This document shows, in pieces, positions 16,701-25,732 of a DNA stretch of 64,000 nt. The stretch is taken from NCBI RefSeq assembly GCF_007097385.1, contig NZ_VJZS01000016.1, positions 49,867 to 113,866 of the forward strand. Reading direction: 5' to 3'. The first letter of the stretch is position 1, and each line of letters starts with the position of its first letter. The position numbers and the translations under genes were made by a program. Source of the DNA: Flavobacterium sp. ZT3R18. GTDB lineage: Bacteria; Bacteroidota; Bacteroidia; Flavobacteriales; Flavobacteriaceae. The notes below the pieces were generated by a model. The model made no database searches and had not been told where the DNA came from. It saw only the letters and a list, made by a program, of their open reading frames with translations.

Positions 16701-17039
16701 ATGGCAACAGCTACATTTAAATGGACATTAGAACCATATGAAGCACAAGGAAATCTGTGGATAAAATGGAGTACCAATGCTCCTTTTAGAGCTCAACAAG
16801 GGCAAATTCACGTTTACGACACAGAGCACTTCCCTACAAATCCACAGGATGATACTAAAAAATGGTCATGGGATGATCAAAATAATCATAACTGGAACAC
16901 TGGTTTACCGTGGGGAACAAATTGGTATTGTGCATACATTGCAGAAAAGCCTTCAAACGGTCCTTATGCCTATGTAGTACAGTCAATAACTAGTAAAGAA
17001 ATGGGACCAGACGTTGCAAAGAATGCGGAAGTTGTGTAA
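16701..17039 (+). CDS. Unrecognised small tryptophan-rich protein
   Basis: Protein of 112 residues that I do not recognise. It has no signal peptide and no membrane helix, so it is probably cytoplasmic. It holds at least seven tryptophans, mostly in FKWTLEPYEAQGNLWIKWST (residues 6-25) and in KWSWDDQNNHNWNTGLPWGT (residues 54-73). The composition is polar and aromatic, with alternating residues that suggest beta strands, as in some small lectins or sugar-binding beta-sandwich proteins; this is only a compositional impression. It has a normal start, and it is isolated between two terminator-like hairpins. No neighbour gives a functional clue. The gene is likely real because its composition is coherent and both ends are bounded. 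Confidence 0.75.
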   Translation: MATATFKWTLEPYEAQGNLWIKWSTNAPFRAQQGQIHVYDTEHFPTNPQDDTKKWSWDDQNNHNWNTGLPWGTNWYCAYIAEKPSNGPYAYVVQSITSKEMGPDVAKNAEVV

Positions 17040-17210
17040 GCTAAATTAAAAAAAGCAAATACAGTTCTGTAACTAAAAACAACCGTTACAAACAAATTAT
17101 TTATTTGCTCAAAAAATTAAATTTACACTATTGCCCAACTAGCATCTAATCCAGAGAATAGATTGCTTGCTGCAAGTTGAACAAAGAAGCATACCATTTA
17201 GACAAATAAA

Positions 17211-17244
17211 AAAAGTCTATCTCAAAATTTTGAGATAGACTTTT
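17211..17244. terminator. Bidirectional terminator after the orphan gene
   Basis: Perfect 34-nt palindrome: AAAAGTCTATCTCAAAA and its exact complement, with A-run and T-run at the two ends. Confidence 0.8.
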
Positions 17245-17320
17245 ATATTTATACTATTTCCTCTCTAATAACCAAAGCATCCTACAAGCAAACATTCTTT
17301 AACTTCCTAGATACTATCTA

Positions 17321-17362
17321 AAAAGAGGTTGTTTCAAAAATTTAAAACAACCTCTTTTTTTT
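17321..17362. terminator. Bidirectional terminator facing the M43 protease gene
   Basis: Arms AAAAGAGGTTGTTT and AAACAACCTCTTTT with a 12-nt loop, ending in a T-run on the plus strand and mirrored on the minus strand. It lies 28 nt beyond the end of the leftward protease gene. Confidence 0.8.
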
Positions 17363-17389
17363 ATACACTATTCTAACTTAAATTAAAAA

Positions 17390-18430
17390 TCACTGAATGC
17401 CAGTCACAGTAAGGTTAGATGATTGCCAAATAGTTTGTCTTGCCACATGTTGCATCGCTGCATCCATGCGATTGGATTGCCCTACAGTAAACATTTTATA
17501 ACAACCTCCAGCACCGGCATAGCCCATATAATTTTCAACATTCACGCGTTTCGCTGCGCAATTGGTTTGAGTAGAACAATTATCGGCACTTGTGGCTTGA
17601 GGTGTATCACAAACTTTGTCTCCTGTAGTTGAACATAAACTTTCATTACCTACAGAACATCCATCTTGGAAAGAGTGAATTAAATTTAACCAATGTCCAA
17701 ATTCGTGGGAAAGTGTTGATGCAAATTCAGGATCAGTATTGCCATATAAATATCTTCCGTTATAAACTATACGGGCAATTTTACTATCAGACATAGCCTT
17801 GTCCGGATACCAGGCAACCCCAGAATTGTTCAGTTGATTGTTTGCATATAAATCCAATTGAATATATACATTACAGTATTTGTAATTATCCCATGCATCA
17901 GCCTGAATTGCTTTTATGGCAGTTGGCTTTGTGCCACCAAAACCCTTAGCATTAGGATGGTAAATAATCCCTGTCGTAGGATTTCCATTTGGATCCTTTT
18001 GGGCTAATTTAAAAGTAACATTGAATGTGGAACGGATAGCCTGAAAGAATGGATCAACAGAACCGTAATCCGGATTTAGCCCGTGAAAATCATCATTCAC
18101 TTTTTGCAATGCTGTTATAATAGTTTGGTCATTTACCGTTTTACCTGCAAAGTCAGTCCCATAAACATGAAAGACAACAGGTATCGCATAGCTCCCTGCA
18201 AGAGCCTTACTGGTAGAAAGTCTCTTGATTCGATTTTGTGTAAAAACATCAAAACTTTGCATTTGTGCAAGAGCCACGGGATTTTTAGCATAATACTGCG
18301 TCATCATTTCATCAGAAAGACATTTACCGCTAGGCTGGTCATTTCCCGCTTCGAGATTAGAGGACGCCTTTTCTTGCTCACAGCTTAAAGCCATAAGCGC
18401 AAGGACCGAATAAAAAAGGATTTTTTTCAT
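17390..18430 (-). CDS. M43-family zinc metalloprotease lipoprotein
   Basis: Secreted or surface zinc endopeptidase related to cytophagalysin and pappalysin (M43). The start at 18430 gives 346 residues and a lipoprotein signal MKKILFYSVLALMALSC with the cysteine at 17; a longer frame from 18508 would bury the signal. The zinc site HEFGHWLNLIH lies near residue 242 (HExxHxxxxxH, with Asn where many relatives have Gly). The Met-turn follows in ENYMGYAGAGGCYKMFT, and four or more cysteines in the C-terminal third suggest disulfides. No T9SS tail is seen. The protein is probably anchored by lipid in the outer membrane or periplasm. The substrate is unknown. It is monocistronic. Confidence 0.88.
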   Translation of the reverse strand: MKKILFYSVLALMALSCEQEKASSNLEAGNDQPSGKCLSDEMMTQYYAKNPVALAQMQSFDVFTQNRIKRLSTSKALAGSYAIPVVFHVYGTDFAGKTVNDQTIITALQKVNDDFHGLNPDYGSVDPFFQAIRSTFNVTFKLAQKDPNGNPTTGIIYHPNAKGFGGTKPTAIKAIQADAWDNYKYCNVYIQLDLYANNQLNNSGVAWYPDKAMSDSKIARIVYNGRYLYGNTDPEFASTLSHEFGHWLNLIHSFQDGCSVGNESLCSTTGDKVCDTPQATSADNCSTQTNCAAKRVNVENYMGYAGAGGCYKMFTVGQSNRMDAAMQHVARQTIWQSSNLTVTGIQ

Positions 18431-18605
18431 TTTTTTGTGGTTTTTGGTAGTTAATAAAAAATATTCAAAAATTAGAATAGTATAATAAACATTGAAAAAC
18501 ATACTCACATAACGAGCCTAAATTAATACTTGAAAACAAATACAACTCACTCCCCAAAAATAAAAAAGGATGCCTATAAAAAATAATACATCCACTTTCA
18601 TCCAA

Positions 18606-20021
18606 CTAAACTGTTTCGAAACATTCCGTTCTAACCGCTTCTACTTCATCAACAGTTATCGGTAAACGCTCTCCGATTTGTTGATATCCATCTTCTGTGA
18701 TTAAGAAATCTTCTTCGACACGAATACCGCTAAAATCACGGTATCCATCTAGAGCATCATAATTGATAAATTCGACAAACTTATTCTCTGCTTTCCATTG
18801 ATCCATAAGTTGTGGAATCATATAAATTCCGGGTTCTACCGTTAAGGTAAATCCAGGTTCAAGAGTACGTCCCAAACGCAATGATTTCATACCAAACTGA
18901 GTACTTTTTTTCAAAGTATCGGTATAACCAACATATTGTTCACCTAAATCTTCCATGTCATGCACGTCTAAGCCTATCATGTGACCCAGCCCGCATTGAA
19001 AAAACAAAGCATGAGCTCCTGCAGCAACAGCGTCTTGAGCATTCCCTTTCATCAAACCAAGCGACTGCATTCCCTCTACTATTTTTAGGCAAGCGGTTAG
19101 ATAGACGTCTTTATAAAGTACGCCTGGCTTCAACATGTCAATTGCGGCATTATGGGAGTTCAATACTATCTCGTACACCTCTCTTTGCTTGGAAGTAAAT
19201 TTTTCGCCTACTGGAAAAGTACACGTAAGATCTCCCGCATAATTCATATCATTGCTGGCACCCGCGTCGCATAAAATCATTTGTCCTTCACGAATGGTGT
19301 TGCCACTGTACAAATTATGCAACGTTTCCCCATGTATGGTAACTATGGGATTGAATGAAATAGCGCTATTATTCGCATACGCCACTTCTTTTACTTTGGC
19401 CATAACCTCATATTCTTTCATCCCGGGTTTTGCATAACGCATAGCAGCCAAATGCATTTTTCCGCTAGTCAATGTCGCCTGATGCATTTCGGCAACTTCA
19501 CGAGCTTCTTTATAGGAACGCTGACTTACGATTGCCTTAATCAAAGTAACCGAAACCAATTCCGCTAAACCACGAATTGGTACGCCAAACCATTCTGATA
19601 ATTTGATTTTGTTCTCAGGTCTATAAGGAGGAAGAATATGTACTTTTCTGCCTAAAGCCAAAGCTGATTTTATCTTCTGTTCGATAGCATTATAAGGGCG
19701 AGTAACCGTTACACCAACTTCTAGCGCCATTTCACTAATGGAAGGCAAAGATCCTGTCCAGACGATATCGTCAATCGTTAGTTCGTTACCGAAAATAATT
19801 TCCTCTCCGCTTTCAATATCAATAACAGCAACAAGTCCCGTAGTGTTTAACCCGAAATAATAAAGAAAGTTGCTGTCTTGCATGTATGGGTACCAATTGT
19901 GTTCGTAGTTCATACTACTTTCCTCATTCCCCATTAAAACGATCAAACCTGAACCAACATTTTTTTTTAAAACGGAACGTCTGTTTACGTAAACTGATTT
20001 TTCAAATAATCTAAATTGCAT
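18606..20021 (-). CDS. pepP: Xaa-Pro aminopeptidase, M24B family
   Basis: Removes N-terminal residues from peptides with proline in second place; cytoplasmic, two metal ions. It has 471 residues, near the size of aminopeptidase P. The N-terminal AMP_N domain (RRSVLKKNVGSGLIVLMGNE) is followed by the pita-bread catalytic domain. Metal ligands are seen in LCDAGASNDMNYAGDLTCTF (two aspartates), GLGHMIGLDVHD (histidine), TVEPGIYMIP (glutamate) and GIRVEEDFLIT (glutamate). It has no signal peptide. It is a single gene with its own likely promoter upstream on the minus strand. Confidence 0.93.
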   Translation of the reverse strand: MQFRLFEKSVYVNRRSVLKKNVGSGLIVLMGNEESSMNYEHNWYPYMQDSNFLYYFGLNTTGLVAVIDIESGEEIIFGNELTIDDIVWTGSLPSISEMALEVGVTVTRPYNAIEQKIKSALALGRKVHILPPYRPENKIKLSEWFGVPIRGLAELVSVTLIKAIVSQRSYKEAREVAEMHQATLTSGKMHLAAMRYAKPGMKEYEVMAKVKEVAYANNSAISFNPIVTIHGETLHNLYSGNTIREGQMILCDAGASNDMNYAGDLTCTFPVGEKFTSKQREVYEIVLNSHNAAIDMLKPGVLYKDVYLTACLKIVEGMQSLGLMKGNAQDAVAAGAHALFFQCGLGHMIGLDVHDMEDLGEQYVGYTDTLKKSTQFGMKSLRLGRTLEPGFTLTVEPGIYMIPQLMDQWKAENKFVEFINYDALDGYRDFSGIRVEEDFLITEDGYQQIGERLPITVDEVEAVRTECFETV

Positions 20022-20145
20022 CCTATCTTTTTTATAATTACTGTAATCCGCACTTTACGGATAACATTTTTATCTTTTTGTCTAAAACACGGTCTCTTCA
20101 ACAGGAAAAATAGTTTTCCTTTCAAAAAAACCATAAAGTAAAAGT

Positions 20146-20177
20146 CAAATTTAGAACAACCAATCAATAAAAATCAA
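20146..20177 (-). promoter_or_regulatory. Likely promoter of pepP
   Basis: On the minus strand, TTG (20177-20175), 21 nt, then TAAATTTG (20153-20146), which fits TTG/TAnnTTTG. The leader would be about 120 nt. Confidence 0.45.
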
Positions 20178-20533
20178 TATAAAATTATCTGAAACTAGTG
20201 AAATATAGGCTCAAATACAAACAAAGGCTTATTCTTAAAAATCAGATTCCCAATAAAAACCTAAAACAAAAACAGTGGTAACTATTCAGCCTAACAAAAA
20301 TTCTACACGTCCCGATGGTTATCGGGATTCAAGAATTAACACGAATTCAGGATCAAAATTGAATCTAATTTCTTTATCTAATGCCGGAAAACTCAAATTA
20401 TCAACCCATAAAGGTGACAGAAGAAAATGAATTAATCATTTGGGGAATTGTGACGTACGTTATAAAAAAAGTGTAAAGCAGAAATAAATCCGCTTTACAC
20501 TTATAAAATAATTTTAACTAACAAAATTATCTC
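20178..20533. other. Spacer between pepP and the gal operon end
   Basis: About 355 nt without a gene. It holds the palindrome TCCCGATGGTTATCGGGA (20310-20327, imperfect centre) and a terminator hairpin at 20469-20502. Confidence 0.6.
20469..20502 (-). terminator. Terminator of the galactose operon
   Basis: Arms AAGTGTAAAGC and GCTTTACACTT around a 12-nt loop. On the minus strand it follows the symporter stop by about 32 nt and runs into TTTTTTTATA. Confidence 0.8.
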
Positions 20534-22222
20534 TTACCAAAAAATTGAATATAGTGCCACTAGAATCCCGCCTATAATCATACAACCTACGGCAAAACCG
20601 TTGTTGACCTTAAACATTTTAGTGTCAACTTCTAATCCTTTTACAACAACTCCTCTTTTGTTGTCTATTAAACTAATGACAATCATTAACAAAACACATA
20701 TCCCGAATACAAACCCCATTCTGTCTATAAAAGGAATTTCATAAGCCAATGTTTTATCTTTTTGCTCTACCAAAACAGCAAATCCGGTGCTATTCAAGAA
20801 TTCTAAATTCATTACTCTAGGCAAGAATTTAAAAATTACCGATAATACAAAACCTCCAATTGTAGCAAACATTGCTGCATTTGAACTAGTCTTTTTCCAG
20901 AAGAACCCCAGAATAAACATTGCAAAAATACCAGGGCTCACAAATCCAGTGTACTCCTGAATAAACTCGAAACCCCCTTTTTTATCAATTCCTAAAAACG
21001 GAGCGATTATCACCGCAATTAACATCGCCGCAACAACGGTTATTTTCCCTACTTGTACCATTTTCTTTTCACTGGCGTCAACTTGAATTTTTTTCTTGAA
21101 AATATCCAAAGTAAAAATGGTCGCAATACTATTTACTTTTCCTGCCAAAGACGCAACAACTGCCGCGGTTAATGCCGCAAAAGAAAGTCCTTTTAATCCA
21201 ACTGGCAACAAATTCAGTAATACAGGATAAGCTCTATCTGGGTTCAAAACACCATCCGCTCCCAACAATTCCGTCTGTAGTCCCCCTTTCATGTGAATCA
21301 CATAAGCAGCAATACCAGGCAAAACGACAATCACTGGCATTAATAATTTTAAGAAAGCAGCAAATAAAATTCCGCTACGCGCCGTTTTTAAGTCGGCACC
21401 CAAAGCCCTTTGAGTAATATATTGATTACAACCCCAATAATTTAAATTCACAATCCACATACCACCAAACAATACCGTTAATCCTGGTAAACTAGGAAAA
21501 TTTGCGTTGTCTTTTTTGAATATCATGTGAAAATGATCTCCCGATTGACTCATCATATAGTTAAACCCACTTACCATTCCGCTTTGTCCGTTTAATTCGG
21601 CTACCTTGTCTAAGGCTAAATAAGTGGTCACCAAACCTCCGAAAATCAAAAACACAACCTGAATAACATCAGTGTACCCAATTACTTTCATTCCACCAAG
21701 GGCAATTACAATGGCAAAAAATGCTAATCCGTACATGCATAGATCAACCTGAATACCAGAAATCCCATTAATGGCCAATGCTCCCAAATAAAGGATAGAA
21801 GTTAAGTTTACAATTACATAGAGCAACAACCAAAAAACAGCCATAATCATAGCAACGTTTCCATTGTATCTTTCGCTCAAAAACTGAGGCATGGTATAAA
21901 TTTTATTCTTTAAGTAAACTGGAATAAAAAAAACAGCAACAATTATCAGTGTAGCAGCGGCCATCCACTCGTAGGTTGCGATGGCAAGTCCCATTTTGAA
22001 ACCATTTCCGGACATCGCTATAAACTGTTCAGAAGAAATGTTTGAGGCTATCAATGAGGTTCCTATTGCCCACCAAGTCAAAGACCCCTCGGCCAAAAAA
22101 TAGTCGTGGGAAGCGGTTAAATTAGCACTTTTCTTTCGTCTATAAACCGAATACCCGTATCCTGCCACTATAAAAAAATAGATTAAAAAAACTAGGTAAT
22201 CATACAATTGCAATGTTTTCAT
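20534..22222 (-). CDS. Sodium/sugar symporter (SSS/SGLT family)
   Basis: Inner-membrane sodium-coupled sugar importer of 562 residues with about 14 hydrophobic helices. Family features are the N-terminal YDYLVFLIYFFIVAGYGYSV helix, ASNISSEQFIAMSGNGFKMG (about residues 60-79), where related vSGLT binds sodium, and the long R-rich loop WGCNQYITQRALGADLKTAR. It is close in length and layout to the bacterial galactose transporter vSGLT. Its position as the last gene of a gal operon makes galactose the likely substrate, although glucose is possible. It lies 52 nt after galE. Confidence 0.92.
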   Translation of the reverse strand: MKTLQLYDYLVFLIYFFIVAGYGYSVYRRKKSANLTASHDYFLAEGSLTWWAIGTSLIASNISSEQFIAMSGNGFKMGLAIATYEWMAAATLIIVAVFFIPVYLKNKIYTMPQFLSERYNGNVAMIMAVFWLLLYVIVNLTSILYLGALAINGISGIQVDLCMYGLAFFAIVIALGGMKVIGYTDVIQVVFLIFGGLVTTYLALDKVAELNGQSGMVSGFNYMMSQSGDHFHMIFKKDNANFPSLPGLTVLFGGMWIVNLNYWGCNQYITQRALGADLKTARSGILFAAFLKLLMPVIVVLPGIAAYVIHMKGGLQTELLGADGVLNPDRAYPVLLNLLPVGLKGLSFAALTAAVVASLAGKVNSIATIFTLDIFKKKIQVDASEKKMVQVGKITVVAAMLIAVIIAPFLGIDKKGGFEFIQEYTGFVSPGIFAMFILGFFWKKTSSNAAMFATIGGFVLSVIFKFLPRVMNLEFLNSTGFAVLVEQKDKTLAYEIPFIDRMGFVFGICVLLMIVISLIDNKRGVVVKGLEVDTKMFKVNNGFAVGCMIIGGILVALYSIFW

Positions 22223-22274
22223 TGGTTTATTCTTTTTTGGTTAATTTTTAAATTATTCTAACTGTTTAACATCA

Positions 22275-23291
22275 TTATACATTCCTAACCTTCTGCTCCC
22301 ATTTCCATGCACTAGCTATGGCTTCTTCTAAAGTTGATTGTGTTTTCCAACCGAGAATATTGCTCGCTTTGTCTGTATTGGCAAAAGCCGAAGTGATGTC
22401 TCCCTCTCTTCTATCGACAATTTTATAGGCTAATTTTTGTTCGCTTACTTTTTCGAAAGCATTAATAACTTCCAAAACCGAACTTCCCGTACCTGTCCCA
22501 AGATTAAACGTTTCTATTTTGTCTACATTTTGGCAGTTTAATAATCGTTGCAAAGCAACCACATGCGCCTTAGCCAAATCGACAACATGAATGTAATCCC
22601 GTATGCAAGTCCCATCATTTGTTGGGTAATCTCCTCCGTAAACCGACAGTTCTTTTCGCAAACCAATTGCCGTTTGAGTAATAAACGGCACTAAGTTTTG
22701 GGGCACTCCAATAGGTAATTCTCCTATTTCAGCTGATGGATGTGAACCAATCGGATTAAAATAGCGAAGCAAAATAGCATTTATATTGCTTACTTTGGCC
22801 ACATCAGTTATGATTTCTTCGCCAATTTGCTTTGTATTTCCATACGGCGACATGGCTGGCTTAATCGGTGCATTTTCGTTAATTGGCATTGTTTCAGCTT
22901 GTCCATAAACCGTACAAGAAGAGCTAAAAATAAAATGAGCCTCTGGTTTTTGCTCCAACTCCTGAAGCAGATAGATTAAGGTATTAATGTTGTTTTCATA
23001 ATACAGTAAGGGTTTCTCTACACTTTCTCCCACTGCTTTTGAGGCAGCAAAATGAATGATACTGGCAACATCAGTATGCCTTTTGAAAAAATCTTGAACC
23101 GATGTTTTCTCCCTCAAATCTAGCTTTTCAAAAACAGGTGTTTTACCTGTTATAGCCACTATTCCTTTTAGAACTTCTTCGGATGAATTAGAAAGATTAT
23201 CGATAATTACAACTTCAAAACCTTCGTTTTGCAACTCAACTACCGTATGAGAACCAATAAAACCTAAACCGCCTGTAACTAAAATTTTCAT
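22275..23291 (-). CDS. galE: UDP-glucose 4-epimerase
   Basis: Interconverts UDP-galactose and UDP-glucose, the recycling step of the Leloir pathway; NAD-dependent short-chain dehydrogenase fold. It has 338 residues, the classical length. The NAD loop is GGLGFIGSHT (residues 7-16). The catalytic Ser/Tyr/Lys set is in IFSSSCTVYG and YGNTKQIGEE. The motif LRYFNPIGSHPSAEIGE is typical. It overlaps galT by 4 nt. Confidence 0.96.
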   Translation of the reverse strand: MKILVTGGLGFIGSHTVVELQNEGFEVVIIDNLSNSSEEVLKGIVAITGKTPVFEKLDLREKTSVQDFFKRHTDVASIIHFAASKAVGESVEKPLLYYENNINTLIYLLQELEQKPEAHFIFSSSCTVYGQAETMPINENAPIKPAMSPYGNTKQIGEEIITDVAKVSNINAILLRYFNPIGSHPSAEIGELPIGVPQNLVPFITQTAIGLRKELSVYGGDYPTNDGTCIRDYIHVVDLAKAHVVALQRLLNCQNVDKIETFNLGTGTGSSVLEVINAFEKVSEQKLAYKIVDRREGDITSAFANTDKASNILGWKTQSTLEEAIASAWKWEQKVRNV

Positions 23292-24340
23292 AATTTCTTT
23301 TTATAATGAATATCCGATTGTTCTTTTAATAATGTCGCACTTTTCTCTGCTGTAATATCCCTTTGTGCTTCTCCCATCATTTCGTAACCAACCATAAATT
23401 TTTTGACCGTTGCCGAACGCAATAAAGGCGGGTAAAAATGCATGTGAAATTGCCATTCTGTATGTTCCTCTCCATCGGTAGGGGCTTGATGAATTCCTGA
23501 CGAATAAGGGAAAGACGTACTAAAAAGATTATCGTATTTCGTTGTCAACTGTTTCAAAATGGTTGCGAATGCAGTCACTTCATTCGTCGTAAAATCGGTA
23601 ATTTTAGTAATATGTCTTTTGCTAATAATCATGGTTTCGTATGGCCAAATCGCCCAAAACGGAACCAATGCGGCAAAATGTTCATTTTCGATTACAATGC
23701 GTTCGCTTTTTTTTAATTCGGCTTGAAGATAATCCTGTAACAGATTACTTCCGTTTTTTTCGAAATATTCTTTTAGATTGTGTTGCGTTTTTTCGACTTC
23801 GGTTGGCAAGGACGATTGCGCCCAGATTTGTCCGTGCGGATGTGGATTACTGCACCCCATGACACTTCCTTTGTTTTCAAAAATCTGAACGTGATTGATA
23901 TAATCAATTTTGCCTAAATCAGTATATTCTTTTTGCCAAGTTCGAATAATATTTTCAATCCCATCAACTTCCATTTCTGGTAATGTAAGGTCGTGTCTTG
24001 GCGAAAAGCAAACCACTCTAGAAATTCCTCTTTCGGGTTGTGCCTTAAAAAAAGTTTGTTTGATGTCGTCTTCAAATGCTATTTCGTCTTGCTTCATGGC
24101 GGCAAAATCATTTTCGAAAACAAAAGAACTTTCGTAGTCTGGATTGTTCATTCCATTGGCACGAACATTTCCTGGGCACAAATAACAAGTTGGATCATAT
24201 TCTGGTAATTTTTCGACAGAAATAGTTTCGTTCTGACCTTGCCAAGGACGTTTGGCACGATGTGGCGAAACCAAAACCCATTCGTTGATTAACGGGTTAA
24301 AACGTCTGTGTGGATCTTCGTTGATGTCAAAATTTTTCAT
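23288..24340 (-). CDS. galT: Galactose-1-phosphate uridylyltransferase
   Basis: Transfers UMP from UDP-glucose to galactose-1-phosphate. It has 350 residues. The histidine active site is in SNPHPHGQIWAQ (about residues 159-170). Zinc ligands are suggested by CYLCPGNVRANG near residue 52, and the second half carries FWAIWPYETMI and HMHFYPPLLRS. It is cytoplasmic. It overlaps galE by 4 nt and begins immediately after galK, so galK-galT-galE form one translation-coupled block. Confidence 0.96.
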   Translation of the reverse strand: MKNFDINEDPHRRFNPLINEWVLVSPHRAKRPWQGQNETISVEKLPEYDPTCYLCPGNVRANGMNNPDYESSFVFENDFAAMKQDEIAFEDDIKQTFFKAQPERGISRVVCFSPRHDLTLPEMEVDGIENIIRTWQKEYTDLGKIDYINHVQIFENKGSVMGCSNPHPHGQIWAQSSLPTEVEKTQHNLKEYFEKNGSNLLQDYLQAELKKSERIVIENEHFAALVPFWAIWPYETMIISKRHITKITDFTTNEVTAFATILKQLTTKYDNLFSTSFPYSSGIHQAPTDGEEHTEWQFHMHFYPPLLRSATVKKFMVGYEMMGEAQRDITAEKSATLLKEQSDIHYKKKL

Positions 24341-25513
24341 TTAATTCTGGTTGTTATAAAGTGATGTTCCGTTTCCGATTTTTACATCATAAATTTTTAA
24401 TTCTATTCCCAATTCATCAAAATAAAGTGCTGCAAATTTTTCTTTAACAGCTTCTTCATTTCCTTTTTTAATTAAATTAATGGTACAACCACCAAAACCA
24501 CCACCCATTAATCGGGAACCAATTACGGTTTCTTCATTTTTCGCCAACGCTACTAAAAAGTCTAATTCGACACAACTTACTTCGTATTCTTTTGATAAAC
24601 CATCGTGCGTTTCAAAAAGCAATTGCCCTAAATATTCAATATTTCCGTTATCCAAAGCCTTGCAAGCTTGTGTAACACGATTGATTTCTTTTACCACAAA
24701 ATGGACTCTTTTAAAAATAGTATCACTCATTTTATCTTGAATACTCAAAAGCTGTTCTTCGGTACAATCTCTGAAACTTTGTACTTCTGGGAAATGAGTT
24801 TTGATGATCGAAAGTCCTTCCTCGCACTCCACTCTTCTCGTATTATATTCAGAGGTAAAAAGAGAATGTTTTACATTACTATCAAACAAAACCAAAGAAT
24901 AATCTTTAAAATCAGCATTATGATATTCAAATTCTAAAGTGTTACAGTCTAATTTGATCACTTTATCTGTTAATCCATGAACGCTAGAAAACTGATCCAT
25001 GATACCACAATTGATACCCACCCAATGTTCGGCTTTTTGTCCCATTAATGCAATATCCACTTTGGGAATCGAAAGATTAAAGAGTTCCTTGATTCCAAAA
25101 ATGGTTCCACATTCCAGAGCTGCCGAAGAGGACAATCCAGAACCAACAGGAATATTACTGCTAAAAACACAATTGAAACCTTCGAATAAAAAGCCATTAT
25201 CTTGCAGTTGCTTGATTACCCCCAAAATATAATTCGTCCAAACGACATCGCTTAATTGAATATCTTTAGTCAAATCAACTTCAAATTCTTCGTCTAAATC
25301 GATGGCGATAATTCTCGATTTTTTGGAGTTGTTTTTCTCGAAAGCAAAACAAATTACTTTATCAATTGCAGCTGGCAAAACATAGCCGTCGTTATAATCA
25401 ATATGCTCGCCTATAATGTTGATTCTCCCTGGGGAAAGCACCGTTTTTTCGGGCGAGGAACCAAAAGCTTCTTCAAAAAAGGCAGTCGTTTTTTTTATTA
25501 ATATATCATTCAT
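24341..25513 (-). CDS. galK: Galactokinase
   Basis: Phosphorylates alpha-D-galactose at C1 with ATP; GHMP kinase fold. It has 390 residues. The galactokinase signature GRINIIGEHIDYNDGYVLPA lies at residues 28-47, the ATP loop is PVGSGLSSSAALE (about residue 128), and the third motif is GSRLMGGGFGGCTINLI near the C-terminus. galT follows directly without a gap. Upstream is a 219-nt repeat-bearing spacer, so a second promoter or an RNA-processing point before galK is possible. Confidence 0.97.
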   Translation of the reverse strand: MNDILIKKTTAFFEEAFGSSPEKTVLSPGRINIIGEHIDYNDGYVLPAAIDKVICFAFEKNNSKKSRIIAIDLDEEFEVDLTKDIQLSDVVWTNYILGVIKQLQDNGFLFEGFNCVFSSNIPVGSGLSSSAALECGTIFGIKELFNLSIPKVDIALMGQKAEHWVGINCGIMDQFSSVHGLTDKVIKLDCNTLEFEYHNADFKDYSLVLFDSNVKHSLFTSEYNTRRVECEEGLSIIKTHFPEVQSFRDCTEEQLLSIQDKMSDTIFKRVHFVVKEINRVTQACKALDNGNIEYLGQLLFETHDGLSKEYEVSCVELDFLVALAKNEETVIGSRLMGGGFGGCTINLIKKGNEEAVKEKFAALYFDELGIELKIYDVKIGNGTSLYNNQN

Positions 25514-25599
25514 TCTTTTTAAGTTTAATCAGCATACTCGGCAAAACCCTATTAGTTCTTGCTTTTTATGGCTGTATTCTAAAATAAACAGCATAAATT

Positions 25600-25692
25600 T
25601 TCAACCATATAAGTCATATAAGAAAGCTTAAATGAACTTATAAACGATATGAGTTCATTCAAGAAAAAAAGTGAACTTATATAACTTATACC
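25600..25692. repeat. ATAAGTTCA-type repeats, galK/alpha-galactosidase spacer
   Basis: Several short copies in both orientations: TGAACTTATA (25633-25642), ATGAGTTCAT (25649-25658) and TGAACTTATATAACTTATA (25672-25690), plus ATATAAGTCATATAAG (25607-25622). They can pair with each other in the transcript. A related stretch occurs at 50730-50755 near recX. Confidence 0.6.
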
Positions 25693-25732
25693 CGCACTGA
25701 ACGATGTTGAAGTGTGTTTAAAATATACCGAA

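Noticed and set aside
17390..20021. Protease and aminopeptidase as one functional operon
   Set aside because: They read in the same direction, but the protease has a signal peptide, the spacer is 175 nt, and the aminopeptidase is cytoplasmic. No evidence of a shared role.
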